Assembly: GCA_964411885.1 (NCBI GenBank)
Contig: CAYPMK010000052.1
Location: forward strand, 1 to 7,801
From: JAKLHL01 sp964411885
GTDB lineage: Bacteria > Bdellovibrionota > JAFGOL01
DNA: 7,801 nucleotides
Reading direction: 5' to 3'
The position numbers and the translations under genes were made by a program. This document shows positions 1 through 6,663 of this stretch, one piece after another. Position 1 is the stretch's first letter; every line of letters begins with the position of its first letter. A model generated the notes under the pieces. It had not been told where the DNA came from and searched no databases. It saw only the letters and a list, made by a program, of their open reading frames with translations.

Positions 1-815
1 CTACAAAAGAAAAACCGGGCAAGAACCCCTGCTCTGCACTACCAATAATATGCATACCAACATTGGCAGCCACAGGATCAGAAGTTAACGGCGGAACTGT
101 AATAACCAACTTTGAAACAAAACAGAAAACAGCAATACATTCTCAGTTAGTTGTGCCTAAATTCTCTATCATAGACCCTGAACTCACAAACACAGTCCCA
201 AAGGATTACCTTGTTGACGGTGCAGTGGATATAATTTGTCATGCAATAGAAACATACCTTTCTAATACAAAAAAATTCAGCATACAGGATTACCTTACAC
301 TTGGAATAACAAGAACTGTTAAGAACAGCATAGAAGCACTATTAGAAAACCCCTCAAACATAGATGCAAGAGCTGACCTTTGCTGGAGCTCTAGTGTTGC
401 AATGATGGGATTGCTTGGCACAAGACAAGGTGGTTGGCCGATACATCTTATAGAACATGCAATAAGTGGTATTTACGACGTATCTCATGGTCTTGGGTTA
501 GCACATCTGATAATACCAATACTTGAATTCAATCAACCTTATAACAGTAAAAAAACTCTAGAACTCATAGGTTTTATGCTACACGAAAATACTGCTCACT
601 ATAAAGATCACGACAAAGCATTAAAAGACCTAGAACAGTGGTTAAACAGCATTGGTGCTTTACGTAAATTAAGCTCGAGTACAAACAAGATAGACGTAAA
701 AGCAGTAGCAGAAAAAACCATAGAGGTTAGTGGTAACAAAGAAGGATATATTTACGGTGTCGTTCCTATGTACGCTAAAGACATACAGAACATATTATTA
801 AAAGCGAACATATAA
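1..815 (+). CDS. Iron-containing alcohol dehydrogenase, C-terminal part (5' end outside window)
   Basis: Fe-ADH family oxidoreductase that interconverts aldehydes or ketones and alcohols with NAD(P)H in the cytoplasm. The frame is open from base 3, before the first possible TTG at 63, and residues before it (ALPIICIPTLAATGSEVNGG) match the family's PT.(A)ATGSE nucleotide-binding stretch. The gene therefore begins left of the window. About 270 residues are visible; the family is usually 380-400, so roughly 115-120 are missing, including the GGGS loop. The four metal ligands of the family are present: Asp (codon 228-230) and His (240-242) in VDGAVDIICH, then His (444-446) and His (486-488) spaced 14 residues apart in PIHLIEHAISGIYDVSH. 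The extra conserved His is at 456-458. The GGW.IH.IEHAISGIYD.SHG pattern points to the BDH/YqhD-like branch; substrate cannot be told. It ends 2 nt before the convergent regulator gene. Confidence 0.93.
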   Translation, partial: TKEKPGKNPCSALPIICIPTLAATGSEVNGGTVITNFETKQKTAIHSQLVVPKFSIIDPELTNTVPKDYLVDGAVDIICHAIETYLSNTKKFSIQDYLTLGITRTVKNSIEALLENPSNIDARADLCWSSSVAMMGLLGTRQGGWPIHLIEHAISGIYDVSHGLGLAHLIIPILEFNQPYNSKKTLELIGFMLHENTAHYKDHDKALKDLEQWLNSIGALRKLSSSTNKIDVKAVAEKTIEVSGNKEGYIYGVVPMYAKDIQNILLKANI

Positions 816-817
816 AA

Positions 818-1537
818 TTATATATTAAATATGGATTTAAATGCTTTTGCATTAGTCCTAGAAACTGGAATTTCTTCTGTTTGAACGTCTTCTAACCTAA
901 GTAATAGACCACCAGAGTCTTCGTTCTTTATCTCTCTAACTTTTTTTATGTTCACTATATATGCACGATGAACTCTAACGAATTTTTTGTTATCAAGGTC
1001 TTTTTCTATATCATCAAGAGTTCTATACGTTGTTGAATATTTTTCTGCTCCACACTTTATATAAACAACAGAATCCTCTACACCAACAAAAGATATTTCT
1101 TCTTCTGGTATAAGTACCATCCTATTAAGTCTTTTTGCCGCTATCCTGTTTATACACTGTTGCCCACTGGTATACTTCAGGACTCTAGACATAGTAGTAG
1201 CCAGTCTTTTTGTATCAACAGGTTTTAGTAGATAATCAAGGACATCATATTCAAAAGCTTTTACTGCATAGTTCTCGTAAGCTGTAACAATAACTATGAA
1301 CGGCCTATAATCCGGCATAGAAGAAAGAGCCTCTATAACCTCTATACCTTTTAGTCCAGGCATCTCTATATCTAAGAACAAGAGGTCTGGTCTTAGTTCT
1401 TTAATGGTCTTTACAGCCTCTATACCATTGTCTGCTTCACCGACTAGTAATAATTCTGGGTATACAGACAATTGATGTTTTAGTTCTTCTCTTGCAAAAC
1501 GTTCATCGTCAGCAATAAGCACAGATACTTTTGTCAT
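818..1537 (-). CDS. LytR/AlgR-type response regulator (REC-LytTR)
   Basis: DNA-binding response regulator of 239 residues, the normal size for REC-LytTR proteins. The receiver domain covers about residues 4-120: acidic pair D10/D11, phosphoacceptor D56 in LFLDIEMPG, switch T85 and K105 in LLKP. The LytTR domain covers about 140-237 and has the signature FVRVHRAYIVNIKKV followed by IPVSRTNAKAF. It is predicted to bind direct-repeat promoter sites once phosphorylated by the kinase encoded immediately upstream. Three bases separate the two genes, and its ribosome binding site lies in the kinase's last codons, so they are almost certainly cotranscribed and probably translationally coupled. Targets are not evident; LytTR regulators control autolysis, central carbon or pyruvate uptake, virulence or competence in different bacteria. 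It is convergent with the alcohol dehydrogenase with 2 nt between stops and no clear terminator. Confidence 0.95.
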   Translation of the reverse strand: MTKVSVLIADDERFAREELKHQLSVYPELLLVGEADNGIEAVKTIKELRPDLLFLDIEMPGLKGIEVIEALSSMPDYRPFIVIVTAYENYAVKAFEYDVLDYLLKPVDTKRLATTMSRVLKYTSGQQCINRIAAKRLNRMVLIPEEEISFVGVEDSVVYIKCGAEKYSTTYRTLDDIEKDLDNKKFVRVHRAYIVNIKKVREIKNEDSGGLLLRLEDVQTEEIPVSRTNAKAFKSIFNI

Positions 1538-1540
1538 TTA

Positions 1541-2788
1541 TCAGCTCCTAAAAGGGATGTTCATGCTTACAGAGAAACCAAAACAATCTTCCCCGCCATT
1601 CTTATCATCTATATCCAAAGAACCTTTGTTGCCATATAAAAGTTTTATTCTATCCCTAACATTAGAAAGCCCCATCCCTCTAGAAAAAACGTCCCCTGAA
1701 TTAACAAGGCCCGGGCCATTATCACTTACATTTATCTTAATATAATTGTCGTTATCCTTTCTTTCCATTCTTATGTTTATAACGATTTCTCCCTGTTTGT
1801 CTGAAAGTTTTGATACTCCGTGTTTTATTGCATTTTCAACAAGCGGTTGAATCAACATGGTGGGCAAGTCAAATTCATTCAGATCATTATCTGCATTAAT
1901 AGTTACCTTGAGTCTCTCGTCACCAAAACGAAGTCTTTCTATTGCAAGATAATTGTTTATAAAATCTAGCTCATCTTTTATGGGTCTAAATTCATTCTCT
2001 GTATTAAGAACATAACGCATTATTTCTGACAATTTAAAAACTATATCCCTTGCAAGATTTGAATCTATCCTTATTGCCGCAGCTATAGTGTTAAGAGTAT
2101 TAAAAAGAAAATGAGGATTTATTTTAGACGATAATATAGCCAATTTAGCCCTATCAAGATTATAAGAACTTTCTATTAATTCCAATTTAGTTTTATAGTG
2201 TCTCCACAAGAACAAAGTAAGAAAAACACCTAAAAGATCATATAACACGACAAGTATGTCTGACTCTATAGTACCGTTACTGAGTATAAATATAGAAGAA
2301 TGAGGCACTACTCTACTTATTAAAGCATATAGCATTGAGACTGGTATTATGCCAAGTGATATATGGTATATCCTTTTGCTTGTTGCAAACATATCCTCTT
2401 TAAAAAACAAAGATCCACTAAATGAAGCTATAACAGCCATTATTGCATACCAGTATTCACCACCGAAAAGAACAAGAACAGCCCCGCACACCAACGAGCT
2501 AATAAAAGCAGGCATAAATCCAGCACTAATACCTATAATAAATAAACCCGGTATAGAAAAATCCATCGGGTGATAATTAGCGGTATACCTTAACGTAATC
2601 CCTATAAGAATTGTCGGGCACATTATTAAGGCTATTTTTATTCTATCTTTTGTCGTCTTATATTTAGAAAAAAGAAGCTTGGCAAAATAATCAAAATTAC
2701 CGAGCATAGCAGACACGATCACAATAAATGCTAGCTTAATTAGCAAAAGAAAAGTAATATAGCGGATGGATTCAGTTGTAAAATCCAT
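1541..2788 (-). CDS. LytS-like membrane sensor histidine kinase
   Basis: Membrane histidine kinase of 415 residues, partner of the adjacent LytTR regulator. Residues 1-196 contain about six hydrophobic segments (roughly 10-29, 51-67, 78-109 as two, 113-129, 143-162, 177-195). They loosely resemble the 5TM-5TMR_LYT sensor of LytS/BtsS, with PGL.IIGISAGF and LFGGEYW in the expected places, but divergent. There is no GAF domain, so the protein is shorter than classical LytS (about 580). A short linker leads to the His_kinase block NPHFLFNTLNT with phosphoacceptor H226, then the ATPase: N box LIQPLVENAIKHG (312-324), G1 DNGPG (356-360), G2 GMGLSNVRDR (371-380). The catalytic part looks intact. 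The start is the only one possible, since an in-frame TAA lies two codons upstream. It has no Shine-Dalgarno sequence, and the ATG sits at the edge of an inverted repeat. Ligand unknown. Confidence 0.94.
   Translation of the reverse strand: MDFTTESIRYITFLLLIKLAFIVIVSAMLGNFDYFAKLLFSKYKTTKDRIKIALIMCPTILIGITLRYTANYHPMDFSIPGLFIIGISAGFMPAFISSLVCGAVLVLFGGEYWYAIMAVIASFSGSLFFKEDMFATSKRIYHISLGIIPVSMLYALISRVVPHSSIFILSNGTIESDILVVLYDLLGVFLTLFLWRHYKTKLELIESSYNLDRAKLAILSSKINPHFLFNTLNTIAAAIRIDSNLARDIVFKLSEIMRYVLNTENEFRPIKDELDFINNYLAIERLRFGDERLKVTINADNDLNEFDLPTMLIQPLVENAIKHGVSKLSDKQGEIVINIRMERKDNDNYIKINVSDNGPGLVNSGDVFSRGMGLSNVRDRIKLLYGNKGSLDIDDKNGGEDCFGFSVSMNIPFRS
1544..1552 (-). promoter_or_regulatory. Ribosome binding site of the response regulator inside the kinase gene
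   Basis: On the minus strand the sequence TTTAGGAGCTGATAAATG places AGGAG in the kinase's Arg-Ser codons, directly before its TGA, about 9 nt upstream of the regulator ATG. This fixes the regulator start and suggests that its translation depends on ribosomes finishing the kinase. Confidence 0.8.
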
Positions 2789-2806
2789 GTGTTAATAACT
2801 AACACA
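2788..2806. repeat. Perfect inverted repeat at the kinase start (candidate operator)
   Basis: TGTGTTA-ATAAC-TAACACA: 7-bp perfect arms with a 5-nt spacer, and a second, inner symmetry GTTA-A-TAAC. It begins at the first base of the kinase ATG (minus strand) and fills 18 of the 45 bp between the kinase and ridA. No T-run follows on either strand, so it is not an intrinsic terminator. The position fits a binding site for a dimeric regulator of one or both divergent genes. The half-sites resemble Rex-type TGTTA/TAACA, but the spacing is one base short. Confidence 0.5.
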
Positions 2807-2821
2807 GTAGGAACATAAATC

Positions 2822-2828
2822 AAGGAGG
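2822..2828 (+). promoter_or_regulatory. Strong Shine-Dalgarno sequence of ridA
   Basis: AAGGAGG lies 5 nt before the ATG at 2834 and fixes the ridA start. It is the strongest ribosome binding site in the window, in contrast to the divergent kinase, which has none. I see no convincing -35/-10 pair for ridA in the intergenic region. Confidence 0.85.
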
Positions 2829-2833
2829 ATAAC

Positions 2834-3217
2834 ATGAAAAAAACAGAAATAAGGACTACAAATGCGCCACTACCAGTAGGACCATATTCTCAGGCTGTAA
2901 GATGTGGAGACCTTTTGTTCGTATCAGGGGTCCTGCCAATAGATCCTAATACAAAGGCTGTATCAACAGAAACGCAAGAAGCTGTGTTAAAGATCTTCTC
3001 TAATCTTGATGCGATACTCAAAGAAGCTGGAATTAGCAAAGACAACATAATAAAAAGCACTATATTCATGAAAGATCTTTCACAATTCACAATATTGAAC
3101 GAACTTTATGCTAACTATTTTGAAACAAGCAAAGTAAAACCAGCAAGAAGCACCATGCAGGTAGCAAAACTACCTTTGGATGTACAGGTTGAGATGGAGT
3201 TTATTGCTACTTTTTAA
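2834..3217 (+). CDS. ridA: RidA family enamine/imine deaminase
   Basis: RidA (YjgF/YER057c/UK114) proteins are small cytoplasmic trimers. They hydrolyse reactive enamine/imine intermediates such as 2-aminoacrylate, released by PLP enzymes, to the keto acid and ammonia, protecting PLP-dependent enzymes. The 127-residue length is standard. Family landmarks are visible in order: GPYSQA with Y18, LLFVSG (27-32), and the C-terminal signature PARSTMQVAKLPLDVQVEMEFIA, with substrate-carboxylate-binding R105 and E120. T107 replaces the Cys often found after ARS, a common variant, so the deaminating branch (RidA proper) is likely. It is divergent from the kinase gene. Its last 11 bases overlap the 3' end of the convergent lipoprotein-like fragment, so no separate terminator fits between them. 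Confidence 0.96.
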   Translation: MKKTEIRTTNAPLPVGPYSQAVRCGDLLFVSGVLPIDPNTKAVSTETQEAVLKIFSNLDAILKEAGISKDNIIKSTIFMKDLSQFTILNELYANYFETSKVKPARSTMQVAKLPLDVQVEMEFIATF

Positions 3218-3440
3218 TAATGGACCTTTGATAAGTCTTTTGCAAAATATTTGAATATCCAGACATAACACTCAGGGTCATTTCTGGTGATAATTTCACT
3301 TTTAGAGATGATTCCAACAAAATATTTGGAGAAACATTCATCAAAGAAATATCATCCGCTATATTTGCTATCACACTATGTTCATGCGGATCCAAATTAT
3401 TAAAATTAGAGTCTGTGCATGAAAAGCATATTAAGATCAA
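3207..3440 (-). CDS. C-terminal fragment of an unknown, possibly lipoprotein, gene (5' end in scaffold gap)
   Basis: Seventy-seven codons open from the gap edge to a TAG at 3207-3209. The first visible residues, LILICFSCTDSNFNN, look like the end of a lipoprotein signal peptide: a hydrophobic stretch, a small residue, Cys, then a polar Asp/Asn/Ser-rich linker. The -3 position is Cys, so the lipobox is imperfect. If this is right, the gene starts just inside the gap and the mature lipoprotein has about 70 residues and was lost from view by only a few codons. The alternative is the tail of the large gene on the other side of the gap. An exact 100-N spacer carries no reading-frame information, so the apparent continuity means nothing. 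No family recognised. It overlaps ridA tail-to-tail by 11 nt. Confidence 0.6.
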   Translation of the reverse strand: MILICFSCTDSNFNNLDPHEHSVIANIADDISLMNVSPNILLESSLKVKLSPEMTLSVMSGYSNILQKTYQRSIIKK

Positions 3441-3540
3441 NNNNNNNNNNNNNNNNNNNNNNNNNNNNNNNNNNNNNNNNNNNNNNNNNNNNNNNNNNNN
3501 NNNNNNNNNNNNNNNNNNNNNNNNNNNNNNNNNNNNNNNN
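3441..3540. other. Assembly gap, 100 N
   Basis: A run of exactly 100 N, the usual placeholder for a scaffold gap of unknown size. It interrupts the minus-strand operon of secreted proteins. Any open frame that appears to cross it is not evidence of one gene. Confidence 0.97.
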
Positions 3541-4661
3541 TAATACTTAAGTTTGCCATTATCATAATATTCTTTCTCAATGTTATAAGCAGACCTTAAT
3601 ATCTGTTCTTGCTCTAATGTGATGTCATTAATGAGCTTGGTATTATCTAATACATATCTATTTATAAGTTTAAGTTCTTCATCAGTTACAGATATTTTTC
3701 CTTTAGATATAGCCTTTAGTAGTCCGTTGGCAGCATTATTGGACTTATTTAATAGATCAAGACGTAATTCGTCAGTATTACACATTAACATTTGTGTTTC
3801 TGTTGTTATTCTTGCAAGACCTCTATTACGACCAGTCCTTATAAATACACCTAGGTATAATCTTACATCTTCTTGGTTAGGATCTTTAGCTATTCTATCT
3901 AAGTCAAAATCAAGATCATCAAGACTCCATGGCAAACCAAGCCCCGGCAATCTTTCTTTACGAGCTTTTATGTTTTGATATCTTTGTTCCTTCCATGCTT
4001 GTTTTATCCACGTAGATGGTTCAATAATTGCATCATCTCCATAATGTTTTTTATATAGATCCAACATATCTTCTGCCTGACGAGCATATCTATACCTAGT
4101 TATTGGACTAGTTTGATTATTCCAATTAGAAGAAAATTTGCGTTCTATACAAAACTTAGCAAATCCCCTCGTAAACAACAATCTTTCTATAGATCTGTCT
4201 GGGTAATTATTTATCCTTACTCTTTTTAATATATCAATATCAAGACTCCTATATATCTCATCTATATATTGTGACAAAGTACTAGCTGATACATCGCTAT
4301 ATCTTCTTCCTGTATACTCCTTAATACCTACAACAAGTTCATGTGCTCCTATTAAGGCTGGTATTGGGTCTTTTATCCACGTTATTTCTGTATAAGCTAA
4401 AGAATAATCATAGAGTTTACTTATCTGATGAGGACTAAGTTCACCTAAATCTATTTTATTAACATATGCCTTAAAATATGGATAAAGCTTTTTTACTACA
4501 TAAGCATTCCTAATGTTAAAGAACATTTCATGCCAAGCGCTAGAAGAACTTGTTAGGTCAGTTATATAATAGACTTTATATTCTTCATCAATAGGGTCGT
4601 TCTGTGCATAACACACATTTAAAAAAGAAAATAATGAAAGAACAATAAATAAATTCTTCAT
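3541..4661 (-). CDS. Secreted protein of unknown function, 3' end in scaffold gap
   Basis: No family recognised. The visible 373 residues begin with a Sec signal peptide (lysine, hydrophobic core 4-16, likely cleavage CYA|QND after residue 19), so the product is exported, probably to the periplasm. The mature part up to about residue 360 looks mostly alpha-helical and charged, with a proline/glycine-rich stretch LPGLGLPW (238-245) and no catalytic motif I can name. The last residues, YYDNGKLKY (365-373), resemble a MORN_2 (YwqK-type) repeat unit. The codon at the gap edge reads TAN, so the next residue is Tyr or the protein stops there. The start ATG overlaps the preceding gene's TGA (ATGA) and has no Shine-Dalgarno sequence, which indicates termination-reinitiation from the upstream secreted protein. 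Confidence 0.8.
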
Positions 4662-6076
4662 AATTTGACCATGGATGACGCATATTTAATTATACCATCG
4701 CTATACCTTACTATGAACTTAGGCGTAAGTTCAATTCTAAGTTGTTTTTGCATATAATCATAGTCCACAGCAGAGGAAACTGTAGCAACATCTATCAAAC
4801 CAAGTTTATTAAAAGTTTCAACCACCACGTTAGATATAGCCTTATCTTTTAAGAGGCCACTTGCCGTACTCAAGGCCCCATACATAATGGCCATACAGCG
4901 ATAATATTCAACACCAGTGTTTATCTTTATATAGTCATACAAACCACCAGTATTACCCTGACCAAAAAGAACAACAGCTTCTTCTTTGCCAATAAGACCA
5001 TCTAAATGTTCAATTATATAACTATTAAAAACTTCTATCATCTGATCCAAGTCTCTTAAAGATGAAACATGTAATTTATTACTCAAGTACTCATTTAATA
5101 AGGCTACAACAATGTCCTTGCTTACGCTCTTATATAAGAACTCACCTTGATAAGCTTTTCTTTTAAAATCTTTTACGCTATTTTCTGCTGATGATTGTAC
5201 AGGCACCTTCTTAACCTCTAAGCTAGAAACCTCATACCTATTTTGTTCTGTATTGTGATCCAATGATGTTTTGGTAACAACTTCAGATCCAGAATCTTTA
5301 CTACGATCAAAGGTAATAACTTTTATTTTTGGATATTTTAAAGTCTGTCCTGCTTGGTTAGGTTTATAATCTAAAAATACTTTTAGATCTTGGTTATCAG
5401 AATAAAAACTAAAATTCAAAGAACTATGAAGATTCCCTACACTAGATTTAAAGTCTGCTCCAAATTTGCCAAATTCTGTATAATAAGTGTACTTAAGCCC
5501 ATATCTTTCCATTTTAATATTATATTCTGGATACTTTGAGGCCATCGTTTCATCTGCTTCTAGATGATGCACCAATGATTGACGTCCATCTTTTACTATA
5601 TGCATAGTTAGCATAGTAGATCCTTTCTTGCCTTTCTCTTCCATTATAATACTTTTATAAACATCCCCATTATCGTCTTTGTGTTGTTCTATTAATCTGA
5701 TTATGTTCCCATTCCTAGCATCGTAGATCTTCTTTATATACAAACCATTTTCTTTATATTTATAAGTTATAAATTCCCTAATAATAAAAAGATCGTCTTG
5801 ATATTCATATTTAAACTCAGCCACTGGTCTAAGATCTTCAAAATAACGTATTATGGCGTAATCCTTACCTCTATACATAAAACCATCAAGCTTAATGCTT
5901 TTGTTATCAGATAAGTTAAATTTAAGTGAGCCGGGATCAAAATATATACTATTGTCTTCTATATATATAACATCTGATAGCATTTCTACTGCTGGTGGAT
6001 CTTGTGAATAAACAAAAGAAGGTATTAATAATGATAAAAACAAACAACTTTTAAACAGAATACGAAATTTGAACAT
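4658..6076 (-). CDS. Secreted protein of unknown function, first gene of a coupled pair
   Basis: No family recognised. The 472-residue product starts with a Sec signal peptide (basic start, hydrophobic 11-22, likely cleavage VYS|QDP after residue 24). Residues about 35-290 are rich in alternating Tyr/Phe/Ile and Lys/Asp/Glu, as in beta-sheet proteins. Between 105 and 170, turns with Asn-Gly, Lys-Gly or Asp-Gly recur every 12-15 residues (G111, G123, G137, G149 or G152, G164), reminiscent of YD- or MORN-like beta-hairpin repeats. A Ser/Lys/Val linker (about 283-305) leads to a C-terminal part (305-472) that looks alpha-helical. C11 lies in the signal peptide and C394 is the only other cysteine I see. 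AAAGGGG 7 nt before the ATG and a promoter at 6116-6145 support this start. The stop overlaps the next gene by 4 nt, so the two products are probably made together and may interact. Confidence 0.82.
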   Translation of the reverse strand: MFKFRILFKSCLFLSLLIPSFVYSQDPPAVEMLSDVIYIEDNSIYFDPGSLKFNLSDNKSIKLDGFMYRGKDYAIIRYFEDLRPVAEFKYEYQDDLFIIREFITYKYKENGLYIKKIYDARNGNIIRLIEQHKDDNGDVYKSIIMEEKGKKGSTMLTMHIVKDGRQSLVHHLEADETMASKYPEYNIKMERYGLKYTYYTEFGKFGADFKSSVGNLHSSLNFSFYSDNQDLKVFLDYKPNQAGQTLKYPKIKVITFDRSKDSGSEVVTKTSLDHNTEQNRYEVSSLEVKKVPVQSSAENSVKDFKRKAYQGEFLYKSVSKDIVVALLNEYLSNKLHVSSLRDLDQMIEVFNSYIIEHLDGLIGKEEAVVLFGQGNTGGLYDYIKINTGVEYYRCMAIMYGALSTASGLLKDKAISNVVVETFNKLGLIDVATVSSAVDYDYMQKQLRIELTPKFIVRYSDGIIKYASSMVKL

Positions 6077-6083
6077 AACAAAG

Positions 6084-6090
6084 CCCCTTT
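6084..6090 (-). promoter_or_regulatory. Ribosome binding site of the secreted-protein operon
   Basis: On the minus strand AAAGGGG lies 7 nt before the ATG at 6076. It fixes the start of the signal-peptide protein. Confidence 0.65.
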
Positions 6091-6115
6091 ATAATTTGAA
6101 ATTTTTATAGAGATG

Positions 6116-6145
6116 TTAATACTAAATTAGCTTATACTTTGTCAA
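6116..6145 (-). promoter_or_regulatory. Sigma70-like promoter for the secreted-protein operon
   Basis: On the minus strand a perfect -35 TTGACA (6140-6145) is followed after 18 nt by TATTAA (6116-6121); TAGTAT at 6119-6124 is an alternative -10 with a short 15-nt spacer. The predicted start of transcription near 6108-6110 gives a leader of about 32 nt before the ATG at 6076, with the Shine-Dalgarno sequence in place. It lies between rpmB and the operon, so the operon can be expressed independently of rpmB. The -35 is exact but the -10 is only moderate. Confidence 0.6.
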
Positions 6146-6178
6146 CCAGTATATAGGTCTTTTGCCGCACCTTTTATC

Positions 6179-6370
6179 TTAAGCGGCTTTTTGAACTTTA
6201 CCAGATCTTATGCAGCGAGTACAAACCTGCACTCTTTTGACTGTTCCATCTACAACAGCTTTAACTTTTTGTAGATTTGGGTGCCAAAGAGTTTTGGTCT
6301 TTATGTTAGAGTGACTAACATTGTTCCCTTTTAGTGTTCCTTTTCCACAAACATCACATTTCCTGCTCAT
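6179..6370 (-). CDS. rpmB: Ribosomal protein bL28, zinc-ribbon (C+) form
   Basis: Large-subunit ribosomal protein bL28, 63 residues, the normal size for short bacterial forms. The start CDVCGKGTLKGNNVSHSNIKTK is the L28 signature, followed by W29-HPNLQKVK and VQVCTRCIRSGKVQK. Two Cys pairs, C5/C8 and C50/C53, form a zinc ribbon, so this is the zinc-binding paralogue type rather than the Cys-free form made under zinc shortage. The ATG is supported by GAGGTGA (6375-6381), a 7-nt perfect match to the anti-Shine-Dalgarno sequence, 4 nt upstream. No rpmG or other ribosomal gene is adjacent in the visible sequence. A terminator on the coding strand is not apparent after the stop, so some readthrough into the secreted-protein operon is possible. 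Confidence 0.97.
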   Translation of the reverse strand: MSRKCDVCGKGTLKGNNVSHSNIKTKTLWHPNLQKVKAVVDGTVKRVQVCTRCIRSGKVQKAA

Positions 6371-6409
6371 AATATCACCTCATAATTATATACAAATATC
6401 CTTACCAGC

Positions 6410-6432
6410 TGGCACTTTTACCAAAGATGCCA
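6410..6432 (-). promoter_or_regulatory. Hairpin in the rpmB leader
   Basis: On the minus strand TGGCA-T-CTTT-GGTA-AAAG-TGCCA can form a 9-bp stem with one bulged T and a 4-nt loop. The hairpin lies 40 nt before the rpmB ATG and 26 nt after the stop of the upstream gene fragment. No T-run follows on either strand, so it is not a standard terminator. It could be an RNA-processing site or a regulatory leader element of rpmB, or a weak end for the upstream gene. It adjoins an 8-bp palindrome CCAGCTGG (6405-6412). Confidence 0.4.
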
Positions 6433-6458
6433 CAAACATACAAGGAAAAACTTTAATA

Positions 6459-6563
6459 TTAAAAATATTCATCCCATAGTTTTTTAATAAAGCTATTACT
6501 TGGCTTACTGTTCTGTTTTATGCTTATGGATATATTTAGTGCTATCGCCACTTTTAGTATAAA
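6459..6563 (-). CDS. C-terminal tail of an unknown gene (rest in scaffold gap)
   Basis: Thirty-four codons are open from the gap edge to TAA at 6459-6461, ending in KPSNSFIKKLWDEYF, a plausible charged C-terminus. Codon choice (ATA, CTA, AAA) and strand match the minus-strand block, and the gene would precede rpmB by 88 nt. The evidence is thin: a short open stretch in AT-rich DNA can be chance, and a plus-strand frame from 6520 is also open here. The product cannot be identified. Confidence 0.4.
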   Translation of the reverse strand, partial: FILKVAIALNISISIKQNSKPSNSFIKKLWDEYF

Positions 6564-6663
6564 NNNNNNNNNNNNNNNNNNNNNNNNNNNNNNNNNNNNN
6601 NNNNNNNNNNNNNNNNNNNNNNNNNNNNNNNNNNNNNNNNNNNNNNNNNNNNNNNNNNNNNNN
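6564..6663. other. Assembly gap, 100 N
   Basis: A second run of exactly 100 N, a scaffold gap of unknown size. It hides the 5' part of the minus-strand fragment on its left and the promoter and ribosome binding site of osmC on its right. Confidence 0.97.

Noticed and set aside
810..823. Symmetric ATATAA-AA-TTATAT between the dehydrogenase and the regulator.
   Set aside because: Both convergent genes happen to end in ATA TAA, which creates the symmetry. An all-AT stem with a 2-nt loop would not act as a terminator.
1557..2573. Plus-strand open frames inside the kinase gene.
   Set aside because: They are antisense to conserved kinase motifs, lack ribosome binding sites and encode no recognisable protein.
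2788..2806. Rex operator (redox control), tempting because an alcohol dehydrogenase lies nearby.
   Set aside because: Half-sites are similar, but the spacer is 5 where the Rex symmetry needs one more base, and the dehydrogenase is 2 kb away with its own promoter outside the window.
6164..6192. GCCGC, 14-nt loop, GCGGC, then TTTTT on the plus strand, at the 3' end of rpmB.
   Set aside because: It has terminator shape only on the plus strand, where no gene reads into it. On the rpmB strand the hairpin is followed by AAAAG, and the stem is only 5 bp with a large loop.
6385..6390. Perfect TATAAT on the minus strand upstream of rpmB.
   Set aside because: Transcription would start inside the Shine-Dalgarno sequence (6375-6381), and no -35 is found at 16-18 nt. 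Probably AT-rich chance.
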